Counted from the first letter of the stretch, positions 1-6,774 are shown. The stretch: 12,876 nucleotides of DNA from Clostridium sp. (GCA_023666975.1 JAMPAW010000011.1:34358-47233), one strand, 5' to 3'. Notes: a model not told the origin generated them from the sequence alone. A program made the numbers and translations.

Positions 1-55
1 TTTATCATAGAAGACCAGTTATTTCTCTAATTTACAGAAAAAGTTTCACAGACTC

Positions 56-96
56 CACTTCATAGTCAGCACCCCGATTATGAAGTGTTTCTTTTT
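56..96 (+). terminator. Rho-independent terminator of a plus-strand gene left of the window
   Basis: Arms CACTTCATAGTC (56-67) and GATTATGAAGTG (76-87) form a 12-bp stem with one G-T wobble around an 8-base loop. They are followed by TTTCTTTTT at 88-96. The T tract lies only on the plus-strand side, so it ends a rightward transcript whose gene is outside the window. Bases 1-55 are too short to assign to a gene. Confidence 0.8.
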
Positions 97-181
97 ATGT
101 ACAAAAACTCTTTTTTACAATAATTGGTTAAAGAAAAGCAGAAAAGACTAACAAAAAACTAATTTAGAGTATATAGGCTTG

Positions 182-207
182 AAAAAAGCCTGTAAATACA
201 GGCTTTT
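182..207 (-). terminator. Rho-independent terminator of ssrA
   Basis: A perfect 11-bp stem, AAAAGCCTGTA/TACAGGCTTTT with a 2-base loop, starts 7 bases after the mature tmRNA 3' end. On the minus strand the descending arm runs into six T residues. The A/T-flanked symmetry means it could also stop plus-strand transcription. The stretch 97-181 between this and the previous terminator is AT-rich and holds nothing I recognise. Confidence 0.85.
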
Positions 208-213
208 ACAAAG

Positions 214-555
214 TGGAGCTGAGGGGAATCGAACCCCTGTCCGAAGACTCTTCCATCATGGCATCTCCCATTACAGCCGCTTTACTGACATTCCCTTAAG
301 TTTCCGCCAACCGGCAGGCTGAAACCCTTAGTAGCTTCATGATTCTTTTACCGTGTCAAAGCTTTCACGGCAAAGTTCCCCACTGTTTTGATGCCTTATC
401 CCAAGCCGTGAGTCAACTTAGGTAAGACAGCTGCCATTAGGCAGCGTACGCTAACTTATTGTCTGCGTTTATATTTAATTCCAAGTTTTTAGATGGTCCT
501 GGTCCATCAATGGCTTCCATGATTTCTAAATCCCCGTCGAAACCAGTACAACCCC
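214..555 (-). ncRNA. ssrA: tmRNA (transfer-messenger RNA)
   Basis: This RNA rescues stalled ribosomes together with SmpB. It acts first as an alanyl-tRNA, then as an mRNA encoding a degradation tag. The 5' end reads GGGGTTGTACTGGTTTCGACG, the hallmark tmRNA start. The 3' end carries a T arm with loop TTCGATT and ends AGCTCCA. GGGGTTG (555-549) pairs over 7 bp with CAGCTCC, using G-U wobbles, which fixes both ends. The terminal CCA is not encoded because the next bases are CTT, so it must be added after transcription. The length, 342 nt, is normal. A tag frame and pseudoknot-like GC-rich blocks lie between the ends. I see no convincing promoter in the 49 bases upstream, so it is probably cut from the smpB-region transcript. 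The gene is one-piece, not permuted. Confidence 0.96.
437..466 (-). other. tmRNA tag reading frame, ADNKLAYAA
   Basis: Inside tmRNA, GCA GAC AAT AAG TTA GCG TAC GCT GCC TAA encodes ADNKLAYAA followed by a stop. I chose GCA as the resume codon because TA sits 5 and 4 bases before it (TAAACGCA), matching the conserved UA at that place in E. coli tmRNA. With the alanine carried by tmRNA the full tag would be (A)ADNKLAYAA. Its end, LAYAA, has the hydrophobic-Ala-Ala form recognised by ClpXP-type proteases. A start one codon earlier, at AAC, cannot be excluded. Confidence 0.85.
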
Positions 556-604
556 CGATTCTCAATCAGTTGTCCTGATTCAAGGATATCCAAAAAATCC
601 TTAT

Positions 605-1039
605 TTATTCCTCCGATTCAGAAGTCGTTTGCTCCGCCTCTGAATCGGTATCTAACACCTCGTCAACATTGTCAGAATCAACCTTCTCAACCTCTGCGCC
701 GGCAGCATCCTCCAATGCGTTCTTTACTGCATCTTCTGCACTCTCTTCACTGTTTTCTTCCGCACTTTCCTCTGTGCTCTCCTCTGTATTATTCAAAACA
801 GCTATATCTGATGCATAATTCTCATCGATATAGGTTGCTACAAATGCTTCAAGAGTAGAATCTCCTACAAATTTGGGAATATTTCTATATATTCTGATTC
901 CTAACGGAACGCCAATAATTGAACCGATAATCAATGCTGCTACCACGCAGGTAACTGTGGTTTTGATCTTTTTCTTTCTCTCTATCTCCTTACGATGTTT
1001 CTTCTCGTACTTTCTCTTGTCTACCTTTGCCTGACTCAT
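605..1039 (-). CDS. Small single-pass membrane protein with acidic C-terminal tail, function unknown
   Basis: I do not recognise the 144-residue product. It has three visible parts: a strongly basic N-terminus (residues 1-26, rich in Lys and Arg), one membrane segment (about 27-49), and a tail. From about residue 85 the tail is low complexity, made mostly of Glu, Ser, Asp, Ala and Thr. By the positive-inside rule the N-terminus should be cytoplasmic and the acidic tail outside. The ATG start has a good site, GGGAGG, 6 bases upstream. It lies between smpB and ssrA, 49 bases before tmRNA, with no terminator in between, so the tmRNA may be transcribed through it. It could be a surface or secretion-related protein or a lineage-specific family; nothing in the sequence decides this. 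The frame itself is convincing; the function is open. Confidence 0.8.
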   Translation of the reverse strand: MSQAKVDKRKYEKKHRKEIERKKKIKTTVTCVVAALIIGSIIGVPLGIRIYRNIPKFVGDSTLEAFVATYIDENYASDIAVLNNTEESTEESAEENSEESAEDAVKNALEDAAGAEVEKVDSDNVDEVLDTDSEAEQTTSESEE

Positions 1040-1152
1040 AACATCCTCCCATGCTGCATCTATCGTTTATTCACAATATAAAATCTGTTGTATATGATAT
1101 ATAACAATAACGCTCCCTGCAAGCAGGCATACTATTGCTTGGTTATGTTCAT

Positions 1153-1161
1153 ATTATATCA
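1153..1161 (-). promoter_or_regulatory. Extended -10 promoter P2 toward the acidic-tail gene and ssrA
   Basis: On the minus strand, TATGATATAAT gives a perfect -10 TATAAT (1153-1158) with the TG of an extended -10 (1160-1161). The -35 region is poor (GTGCGA at 17-base spacing). The start point would be near 1146. The transcript would begin with a hairpin containing the inner stem CCTGC/GCAGG (1118-1129) and run into the gene starting at 1039. Confidence 0.5.
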
Positions 1162-1167
1162 TAATCC

Positions 1168-1312
1168 GCAATTGCTCGCACTTCGTGCTTGTGCAATTGC
1201 CAAACAAACATTCGCTTTCCGGACTATCGTCCTACAAGCTCATGTTTATTTATCCAGCAAATAAACAGCTATCTTCGTCTGCAAGCAGCTACGATAGCTG
1301 TTTGCTTGCTGG
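1168..1312 (-). ncRNA. Candidate structured RNA: three consecutive hairpins downstream of P1
   Basis: Three nearly contiguous stems fill 145 bases. Hairpin c pairs 1254-1260 with 1306-1312 and 1263-1273 with 1293-1303 (7 + 11 bp around a 2x2 mismatch). Hairpin b pairs 1202-1211 with 1242-1251 (one mismatch), then GCTT/AAGC and GGAC/GTCC inside. Hairpin a pairs GCAATTGC 1168-1175 with 1193-1200, then GCAC/GTGC with a 3-base loop. The promoter-like box at 1317-1325 would start transcription close to 1310, at the foot of hairpin c. This could be a mRNA leader, a processed small RNA, or simply the folded body of a DNA repeat. No known RNA class is recognised. Confidence 0.35.
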
Positions 1313-1316
1313 AATT

Positions 1317-1325
1317 ATTATATCA
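1317..1325 (-). promoter_or_regulatory. Extended -10 promoter P1 downstream of smpB
   Basis: On the minus strand, TATGATATAAT gives -10 TATAAT (1317-1322) plus TG (1324-1325), the same 11 bases as at P2. The -35 is weak (TTTTCT at 17 bases). It lies 41 bases after the smpB stop and predicts a start near 1310. It would give the acidic-tail gene and ssrA a transcript separate from secG-rnr-smpB. Confidence 0.5.
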
Positions 1326-1366
1326 TATATCTACCAAAAAGAAAATCAAATTTTTGTGAACAATCC

Positions 1367-1840
1367 TTATCCTCTAATATTTCTCATCTTAAATTCTTTT
1401 TCCGCCTCACGCTTCATATCCTTTTTGGCAATATCATTGCGCTTGTCATAAAGTTTCTTTCCTCTGGCAAGACCGATTTCCACCTTGACCAGACTGTTCT
1501 TAAAATATACCTTTAACGGCACAACGGTATATCCTTTCATTTTTGCCTGACCCATTATCTTATTAATCTCATACCGATGCAGCAAAAGCTTTCTCGGACG
1601 AAGCGGGTCCTTATTAAAAATATTTCCCTTTTCATATGGCGAAATATGCATCTGCCGAATAATGACTTCACCATTTTCGACCGATACAAAGGCCTCCTTA
1701 ATGCTGCATTGCCCTAATCGCAGAGATTTTACCTCCGTACCGTGAAGTGCAATTCCCGCCTCAAATTTTTCATCAATAAAATAATCAAAATAGGCTTTCT
1801 TATTATTGGCAATCAGCCTCTCTCCGCTTTGCTTTGCCAT
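1367..1840 (-). CDS. smpB: SsrA-binding protein SmpB
   Basis: SmpB binds the tRNA-like part of tmRNA and is required to deliver it to stalled ribosomes in the cytoplasm. The 157-residue product is full length for the family. The N-terminal barrel starts with [11 protein letters not shown]. It contains the conserved GTEVKSLR (residues about 34-41), ISPYEKGN and the basic RARKLLLH-like stretch (here [12 protein letters not shown]). [11 protein letters not shown] precedes the lysine/arginine-rich C-terminal tail that enters the empty mRNA channel. The start ATG is preceded by AGAGGG at a suitable distance. It follows rnr after a 97-base gap filled by an inverted repeat and comes shortly before ssrA, the usual Firmicute arrangement. 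Nothing is truncated. Confidence 0.97.
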   Translation of the reverse strand: MAKQSGERLIANNKKAYFDYFIDEKFEAGIALHGTEVKSLRLGQCSIKEAFVSVENGEVIIRQMHISPYEKGNIFNKDPLRPRKLLLHRYEINKIMGQAKMKGYTVVPLKVYFKNSLVKVEIGLARGKKLYDKRNDIAKKDMKREAEKEFKMRNIRG

Positions 1841-1864
1841 ACTATCCCTCTTTTCTCATCCCAT

Positions 1865-1932
1865 TTAGTCATGTGCAAAACTCTGTTTTCTCAACTATCC
1901 TTTGTACAATGATGAGTTTTGCTCATGACTAA
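1865..1932. repeat. Near-perfect inverted repeat in the rnr-smpB gap
   Basis: TTAGTCATG-t-GCAAAACTC (1865-1883) is complementary to GAGTTTTGC-t-CATGACTAA (1914-1932): 9 + 9 bp around one T-T mismatch, with a 30-base loop. The right arm alone can fold as ATGAG-ttttg-CTCAT (1912-1926), which excludes the long stem. The loop holds the palindrome TTGTACAA (1902-1909). There is no T tract, so it is not a standard terminator. It begins 5 bases after the rnr stop and ends 24 bases before smpB. It may be a processing or stability element or one copy of a dispersed repeat. Confidence 0.7.
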
Positions 1933-1937
1933 TCCCA

Positions 1938-4214
1938 TTACGAATACCTGTCCATGATTGCCTGTTCGTCATAATCCGCCTCAACCAATTCAGCCTCCGG
2001 CACCAGTTCAAAATCTATCGTCCGCAAAAGTTTATCGACCTGAGCAACCTTCACGGTAACTGCCTGCCCCATCGTATACGCTTTGCCATACTCCTTTCCG
2101 ACAAGTGACATGGACTCCTCATGATAAAGATAGAAGTCATCTTCAATGCTTCCAATGCGCACCATACCTTCTACGGTATTATACAGTTCCACATAGAAAC
2201 CATATGCCGTAACGCCTGAAATGATTCCTTCAAATTCTTCACCGATCCGCCGGCTCATATACTGAACCTTCTTCAGTTTCTCCACCTCGCGCTCCACCTC
2301 CTGGGCTCTGCGCTCATTTCTGGAATTCGATTCTGCCACTTCCGGTAAAATGCGGTCATAATGCTCCAGCCTTTTTCCACTTAAGCTTCCCCGCAGGTTC
2401 TCTTTGATAATCCTGTGTATTTGCAAATCCGGATATCTGCGGATTGGCGAGGTAAAATGGCAGTAATACTTTGCCGCCAGTCCAAAATGTCCCGTACAGG
2501 CAACCGAATACCTCGCCTGCTGCATGGAACGCAATGTCATGCGGCTGATAAATCCCTCCTCCGGCGTCCCTTGGATTTTGCGCAACAATTTCTGAAACTC
2601 TTTCGGGTGAATACCGTCATTGGGTGCTTTAAAATGATAGCCGAAACCCGCAATCATCTTCTCCAACCGCTCAACCTTTTCTCCGTCCGGTTCTCCATGG
2701 ACACGGAACTCAAAAGGCAGCTCCTGCCAGTAATATTCCTCGGCAATCGTCTCGTTGGCAGCCAGCATAAAATCTTCGATAATTTTATGGGCCGGATTAC
2801 GGTCATAGGGACCGATTTCCACCGGTTCACCGTCTTCCGTCAGAGAAATTTTCGCCTCCGGAAAATCAAAATCGATAGAGCCCCGGCTCATCCGCCTCTC
2901 ACGTATGATATCGGAAAGTTCCAGCATATTTTTCAAAAAATCCCGATAATCCTGATACTCTGTTAAAATTTGCTGTCCACGAATCTGCGTACCGTCATTC
3001 TGTCTAAGTGAAATATCCTCTGGTTTCATGTCATCTATACGATAATCGACACCGTCATAAACACCCTTATTAACAATCGCATCAGTTCTTAAAACAGCAT
3101 CTACCTGATTATAGCTCATTCTGCGGTTTACCTGTATAACAGTTTCTGCAATGCGGTGTCCCATTACCCTGCCACTAAAATCAATATCCATTATACAGGA
3201 CAACGCCAATCTGTCTTCCCCTGCATTCAGCGAGCAGATTCCATTGGAAAGCCTGTGCGGAAGCATCGGAATCACCCTGTCTACCAGATAAACACTGGTT
3301 CCCCGTTTAAGCGCTTCCTTATCCAGTGCCGAATATTCCCTGACATAATGTGTGACATCTGCAATGTGCACGCCTAATTGATATCCGTGCTCTCCCTTTG
3401 TCAGCGTAATCGCATCATCTAAATCCTTGGCATCTTCACCGTCAATCGTTACCGTCTGCCAGCTCCGCAAATCCAGACGCCCCTCATAATCTTCGGCAAG
3501 AAGGGAATCGGGAATCCCTTCCAGATTCTGCATCACGTTTTCTGGAAATTCCATCGGCAGATTATATGCCCTGACAATAGACAAAATATCCGTTCCCGGA
3601 TCGTTTACATGTCCCAGAATTTCAATAATCCGTCCCTCTGGTTTTCTGCCGTTTCCGCCAAAATCCGTGAGCTTGACTACCACCTTATGACCGGTTACCG
3701 CACCTTTACTGAATTTTTTCGGAATAAATATATCGTCACAAAGCTTGCGGTTATCCGGAATCACAAAACCAAAGCTCTTACTCTTTTGATAATATCCTAC
3801 CACTTCGTCATTACCGCGTTCAATAATCTCTACAACCTGAGCTTCTTTTCTCTTTCCTGCCGGCGCACCGGTTACCTTAATCATCACTTTGTCGCCATGC
3901 ATGGCTCCCCCGGTAGCATGCTCGCCGACAAAATAGTCCTCCTCTTCACCCTCTACCGTAACAAAACCAAATCCCTTTTGATGACCGGTAAAAATCCCTA
4001 TTCTGGAAAGCTCGGATACGGACTGATATTTTCCTCTTTTGGTCAGTAATACCTTCCCCTCGTCCACCAGCTCCGACAAAATATGGCGAAACTCCTCCCT
4101 GTCATCAGGAATTACCTGCAGCAGATAGGCTAATTCCTTTTGCTTTAACGGTTTATAGTGCTTGTCATTGATTACATTTAATATTGTTTTCTTTCTCTCA
4201 TCATAATCTGCCAT
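1938..4214 (-). CDS. rnr: Ribonuclease R (3'-5' exoribonuclease)
   Basis: RNase R degrades structured RNA from the 3' end and removes faulty mRNA freed by tmRNA-SmpB. The 758 residues show, in order, an N-terminal winged-helix region (about 1-70), two cold-shock/OB domains (about 72-130 and 138-200; GFGFV and SFGFV), the RNB nuclease domain (about 245-580) and an S1 domain (about 655-735), then a short acidic tail. The catalytic motif IDGEDAKDLDD supplies D258, D264, D266 and D267; HFTSPIRRYPDL is also present. The frame is open to a GTG 33 bases further upstream, but that has no ribosome site, whereas this ATG has AAGGA 7 bases before it. It follows secG by 55 bases and precedes smpB. It lacks the long basic C-terminal tail of the E. 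coli enzyme. Confidence 0.97.
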   Translation of the reverse strand: MADYDERKKTILNVINDKHYKPLKQKELAYLLQVIPDDREEFRHILSELVDEGKVLLTKRGKYQSVSELSRIGIFTGHQKGFGFVTVEGEEEDYFVGEHATGGAMHGDKVMIKVTGAPAGKRKEAQVVEIIERGNDEVVGYYQKSKSFGFVIPDNRKLCDDIFIPKKFSKGAVTGHKVVVKLTDFGGNGRKPEGRIIEILGHVNDPGTDILSIVRAYNLPMEFPENVMQNLEGIPDSLLAEDYEGRLDLRSWQTVTIDGEDAKDLDDAITLTKGEHGYQLGVHIADVTHYVREYSALDKEALKRGTSVYLVDRVIPMLPHRLSNGICSLNAGEDRLALSCIMDIDFSGRVMGHRIAETVIQVNRRMSYNQVDAVLRTDAIVNKGVYDGVDYRIDDMKPEDISLRQNDGTQIRGQQILTEYQDYRDFLKNMLELSDIIRERRMSRGSIDFDFPEAKISLTEDGEPVEIGPYDRNPAHKIIEDFMLAANETIAEEYYWQELPFEFRVHGEPDGEKVERLEKMIAGFGYHFKAPNDGIHPKEFQKLLRKIQGTPEEGFISRMTLRSMQQARYSVACTGHFGLAAKYYCHFTSPIRRYPDLQIHRIIKENLRGSLSGKRLEHYDRILPEVAESNSRNERRAQEVEREVEKLKKVQYMSRRIGEEFEGIISGVTAYGFYVELYNTVEGMVRIGSIEDDFYLYHEESMSLVGKEYGKAYTMGQAVTVKVAQVDKLLRTIDFELVPEAELVEADYDEQAIMDRYS

Positions 4215-4221
4215 GATATAT

Positions 4222-4226
4222 TCCTT
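4222..4226 (-). promoter_or_regulatory. Ribosome binding site that sets the rnr start
   Basis: AAGGA on the minus strand is followed by 7 bases and the ATG at 4214. The upstream in-frame GTG at 4247 has no such site, so the shorter protein is preferred. Confidence 0.75.
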
Positions 4227-4235
4227 TACATGAAG

Positions 4236-4263
4236 AAAAGCTGCCACACATTATGCAGCAGCT
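4236..4263 (-). terminator. Weak terminator or attenuator between secG and rnr
   Basis: On the minus strand AGCTGC (4258-4263) pairs with GCAGCT (4239-4244) across a 13-base loop, then TTTT followed by C. The stem is only 6 bp and the T tract is short. At most it would lower read-through into rnr. It could also be a chance palindrome. Confidence 0.25.
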
Positions 4264-4269
4264 CTCAAG

Positions 4270-4512
4270 CTAATTTAAGAACTTTGAACTAATCAACAAA
4301 GCCAACCCAAGGAATAGTACAACACAAATCGTTGTCGCCAACACCAGTTTACCTTCCCTGGTACGCCCTTTATTCTTACTCCAGTAAGTCTCAGAATTGG
4401 AACTTCCTCCTGCAAGACTTCCCAGACCATTATCCTTCGATTCCTGACATAATACTAATACTGTAATTACTATACATAAAATAATAAAAATAGCTGTAAG
4501 CGCCGTCTTCAC
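4270..4512 (-). CDS. secG: Preprotein translocase subunit SecG
   Basis: SecG is the small accessory subunit of the SecYEG channel in the cytoplasmic membrane and aids SecA-driven protein export. The 80 residues fit the family: membrane helix 1 (about 4-22), the conserved GLGSLAGG loop (29-36, family pattern GLG..FGG), a polar stretch, and helix 2 (about 56-75). The start is GTG, fixed by a perfect AGGAGG (4520-4525) 7 bases upstream. It is the first gene after a probable promoter at 4549-4577 and is followed by rnr and smpB, a common gene order in Firmicutes. It is complete. Confidence 0.95.
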   Translation of the reverse strand: MKTALTAIFIILCIVITVLVLCQESKDNGLGSLAGGSSNSETYWSKNKGRTREGKLVLATTICVVLFLGLALLISSKFLN

Positions 4513-4548
4513 CTAAACACCTCCTATTCCGAAAACTCACTAATCGGT

Positions 4549-4577
4549 ATTGTAACACAGTGCTTATAGAAAGACAA
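4549..4577 (-). promoter_or_regulatory. Probable sigma-A promoter for secG-rnr-smpB
   Basis: On the minus strand TTGTCT (4572-4577), a 17-base spacer and TACAAT (4549-4554) fit the vegetative consensus. A TG one base before the -10 adds extended -10 character. The start point would be about 30 bases before the secG GTG. No strong terminator separates it from eno, so read-through from eno is also possible. Confidence 0.55.
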
Positions 4578-4605
4578 GCAAAAAATAAATAAATTCGAAT
4601 AATCC

Positions 4606-5895
4606 CTATTTAAACCGATACTCCGAAATCTTTCCCAATTCCTTCTCAATCTTTAACAAACGGTTATATTTAGCGGTACGGTCGCTTCTGCAAGGCGCCC
4701 CGGTCTTAATCTGACCGGAGCCTGCTGCCACTGCCAAATCTGCGATAAACGTGTCCTCCGTCTCACCGGAGCGATGACTGACAACCGTCTTATACCCCGC
4801 ATTTTTTGCCATTTCAATTGCATCCAGCGTCTCCGTCAATGTTCCAATCTGATTAAATTTGATTAGGACGGCATTGGCGATATGGTCACGTATACCGTCA
4901 GCCAGCCGTTTTGTATTCGTGACAAACAAATCATCTCCTACCAGCTGTAATTTCTCCCCCAGCCGGTAAGTCAGTAATTTCCAGCCCTTCATATCATTTT
5001 CATTTAACCCGTCCTCAATGGAAAAAATCGGATACCGCTGCACCAAATCTTCATAGTACTGCACCATTTCCTCGGCATTCCGATAGATATCCTTACCGGC
5101 CATTTTACTCTCGCCCGGAAAATAGTACAACTCGGTATTTTCATCATACAATTCAGATGCCGCTGCATCTAAAGCAATCTTGATATCACTGTCAGCACGA
5201 TAGCCCGCTTTTTCAATCGCTTCAACAATCAAATCTAACACATCAGAAGTGGTAGCGAGATCGGGGGCAAATCCTCCTTCATCTCCCACACCGGTAGACA
5301 ATCCCTTACTTTTCAATACCTGCTTTAAATGATGATATATTTCACATGCCATCTCCATTGCCTGAGAAAAAGTATCCGCACCCACAGGTGCAATCATAAA
5401 TTCCTGTATATCCACTGTATTATCCGCATGCTTTCCACCATTTAATATGTTCATCATCGGAATCGGAAGCGTCTTTGCATTCGTACCTCCGATGTAGCGA
5501 TACAGTGGAATCCCCAGCGCATTGGCCGCCGCATTGGCACAGGCCAGTGATACTCCCAAAATCGCATTGGCACCATATTTGCTCTTATTCTCCGTTCCGT
5601 CAGCCTGAATCAGCAGGCGGTCAATCTTCACCTGGTCTAAGACATTCAGGCCGATAATTTTATCGGCAATCCTTGTGTTAACGTTGGTAACTGCCTGTTC
5701 CACTCCGTTTCCCAAATGGCGCTTATCCCCGTCCCGCAGTTCATGTGCTTCATACTGTCCCGTGGAGGCTCCGCTGGGAACTGCTGCGCTTCCCGTAATT
5801 CCATCTTTTAACGTAACCGTGACTTCCAATGTAGGATTTGCCCTTGAGTCTAATATCTCAATTGCCTGTACATCTAAAATCTCATATTCCCTCAT
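4606..5895 (-). CDS. eno: Enolase (phosphopyruvate hydratase)
   Basis: Enolase converts 2-phosphoglycerate to phosphoenolpyruvate in lower glycolysis. The 429 residues match the normal length. Visible are the GASTG loop (43-47), E206 in GVGDEGGF, Mg ligands D243, E294 (SIEDGL) and D321 (VGDD), catalytic K346 (KFNQIGT) and SHRSGETED (373-381). The frame extends 7 codons upstream to a TTG, but AGGAAGGG (5904-5911) lies 8 bases before this ATG and would be inside the longer form, so the ATG is chosen. It has its own probable promoter. It is followed by secG after 93 bases and is not in the usual gap-pgk-tpi-gpm-eno cluster here; the gpmI gene lies about 2.2 kb away, past two unrelated genes. Confidence 0.98.
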   Translation of the reverse strand: MREYEILDVQAIEILDSRANPTLEVTVTLKDGITGSAAVPSGASTGQYEAHELRDGDKRHLGNGVEQAVTNVNTRIADKIIGLNVLDQVKIDRLLIQADGTENKSKYGANAILGVSLACANAAANALGIPLYRYIGGTNAKTLPIPMMNILNGGKHADNTVDIQEFMIAPVGADTFSQAMEMACEIYHHLKQVLKSKGLSTGVGDEGGFAPDLATTSDVLDLIVEAIEKAGYRADSDIKIALDAAASELYDENTELYYFPGESKMAGKDIYRNAEEMVQYYEDLVQRYPIFSIEDGLNENDMKGWKLLTYRLGEKLQLVGDDLFVTNTKRLADGIRDHIANAVLIKFNQIGTLTETLDAIEMAKNAGYKTVVSHRSGETEDTFIADLAVAAGSGQIKTGAPCRSDRTAKYNRLLKIEKELGKISEYRFK

Positions 5896-5903
5896 GAAAT
5901 TAT

Positions 5904-5911
5904 CCCTTCCT
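5904..5911 (-). promoter_or_regulatory. Ribosome binding site that sets the eno start
   Basis: AGGAAGGG on the minus strand is 8 bases before the ATG at 5895. It rules against the upstream TTG (5916), which overlaps this site. Confidence 0.75.
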
Positions 5912-5952
5912 ATCAAATTTCTTTAATAGAAAGTATTTCCATATACCAGATA

Positions 5953-5980
5953 TTTATACATATACAATGAATTTCCACAA
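5953..5980 (-). promoter_or_regulatory. Possible promoter for eno
   Basis: TTGTGG (5975-5980), a 16-base spacer and TATAAA (5953-5958) on the minus strand, in a very AT-rich gap between the upstream membrane-protein gene and eno. Several TATA-like boxes overlap, so the exact one is uncertain. Confidence 0.4.
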
Positions 5981-5993
5981 TTGCCCCGACTCT

Positions 5994-6605
5994 TTAGGAC
6001 ATCTTTTTCTTCATGTCTTCCTTTGCATATGCGTCAATCTCTGTATACCCGCTTTTGTCATGATAGAAATACAGATCAAATTCAACCGGCTCCTCTTTTG
6101 CATAATCCTGCGCTCCAATTGGAAACCAGCGGGACAGGTACACCGAATCTCCGTCCCACACCTTTGCGTAGTATAAGGTTTCACTCCCATTCTCATACCA
6201 TGCTTTTTCTTCTTTTTTCTGATAGGAATATCCGGTTGTGTGAAAACAGTCTGTCTTTAAAATCCACCGTTTTTCCCTGTTCATTGCGACAATACTCACA
6301 ATAAATACACCGGACAAACCAAGTACGAACAGGAAAAGCAATAGAAATGCTATTTTCTCCTGCCAGACTATCCGCTGATGTAATTCAGACAGCAGCCGGA
6401 AAGCGGCATTTCCAAAAACCACCGCCATAACTCCCATAAATACGGAAAGGCACCCGTTTCCTCTTCCTCTTCTTTCCAAATATTGTTTCTTTTCCTCTTG
6501 TGTTATTTTCCTTATATCCGGAAAATCCTCAATCACTCCGCAATTTTTTTCTTCCTCTGTTTCCTTCTTCCCGGTATACTCCGGTCTCTTTCTCTTCCTC
6601 AACAT
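5994..6605 (-). CDS. Two-helix membrane protein of unknown function
   Basis: I do not recognise this 203-residue product. It has a charged cytoplasmic-type N-terminus (1-50, rich in Lys, Arg and Glu), two membrane helices (about 51-69 and 85-107), and a polar C-terminal part of about 95 residues. That part contains aromatic-rich, strand-like segments (ETLYYAKVW, VYLSRWFPI, FDLYFYHDKSGY), suggesting a small beta domain. The start is uncertain: GGAGGGG lies 11 bases before this ATG and 8 bases before the preceding in-frame TTG (6608); a TTG at 6629 would precede the ribosome site and is rejected. It is divergent from the beta-helix gene and upstream of eno. The frame has no shadow gene opposite it and reads as a genuine hypothetical protein. 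Confidence 0.75.
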   Translation of the reverse strand: MLRKRKRPEYTGKKETEEEKNCGVIEDFPDIRKITQEEKKQYLERRGRGNGCLSVFMGVMAVVFGNAAFRLLSELHQRIVWQEKIAFLLLFLFVLGLSGVFIVSIVAMNREKRWILKTDCFHTTGYSYQKKEEKAWYENGSETLYYAKVWDGDSVYLSRWFPIGAQDYAKEEPVEFDLYFYHDKSGYTEIDAYAKEDMKKKMS

Positions 6606-6687
6606 CAAATCAACCGCCCCTCCCGACAAGCTCCCATATTCATCAATAATAAAGCCGCCTGTTTACAAAATCCATTTGTATAGTATA

Positions 6688-6774
6688 TCAAGTATGTCTG
6701 CAATTTTCCAGCAATTTCTGTTCCCATTTATGCACCTTGGGGTTGCGCTCATGCCGCACACGTTGATGCTCCAT
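6688..6774 (-). CDS. Possible 28-residue small protein, doubtful
   Basis: ATG at 6774 opens a frame of 28 codons ending in TGA at 6688. The product is basic and polar, rich in His, Arg, Glu and Lys, with Trp and one Cys, and has no membrane segment. The frame also stays open upstream of the ATG for about 17 codons, into the promoter of the beta-helix gene. It has no good ribosome site. It could be a remnant of a decayed gene or chance. Confidence 0.15.
   Translation of the reverse strand: MEHQRVRHERNPKVHKWEQKLLENCRHT

Larger units (their letters stand above)
1091..1329. repeat. Inverted-repeat-bounded element made of duplicated promoter-hairpin units
   Basis: TATATGATATA at 1091-1101 and TATATCATATA at 1319-1329 are perfect 11-bp inverted ends of a 239-bp stretch filling most of the gap between smpB and the acidic-tail gene. 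A third copy of the end, TTATATCATA, lies inside at 1154-1163 in the right-end orientation. Next to each of these two right-type copies lies a hairpin with the same tip, CTGCTTGCAG on the minus strand. This suggests a degenerate tandem duplication. There is no transposase and no coding frame. It may be a small non-autonomous mobile repeat or a duplicated regulatory module; no clear target-site duplication is visible. The AT-rich ends could also match by chance. Confidence 0.5.

Noticed and set aside
1..30. Possible 3' end of a plus-strand gene (frame 1, stop TAA at 28-30)
   Set aside because: Only nine codons are visible and another frame also ends nearby, so the terminator at 56-96 is the only supportable evidence of an upstream gene.
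1185..1451. Plus-strand open frame of 88 codons across the repeat element and the smpB end
   Set aside because: It overlaps smpB antisense, runs through the hairpins, lacks a ribosome site and has low-complexity composition.
1865..1932. Rho-independent terminator between rnr and smpB
   Set aside because: The loop is 30 bases and neither strand has a T tract after the stem.
2415..2966. Plus-strand open frame of 183 codons
   Set aside because: It lies entirely antisense within the RNase R gene, whose protein is fully conserved; no ribosome site or recognisable product.
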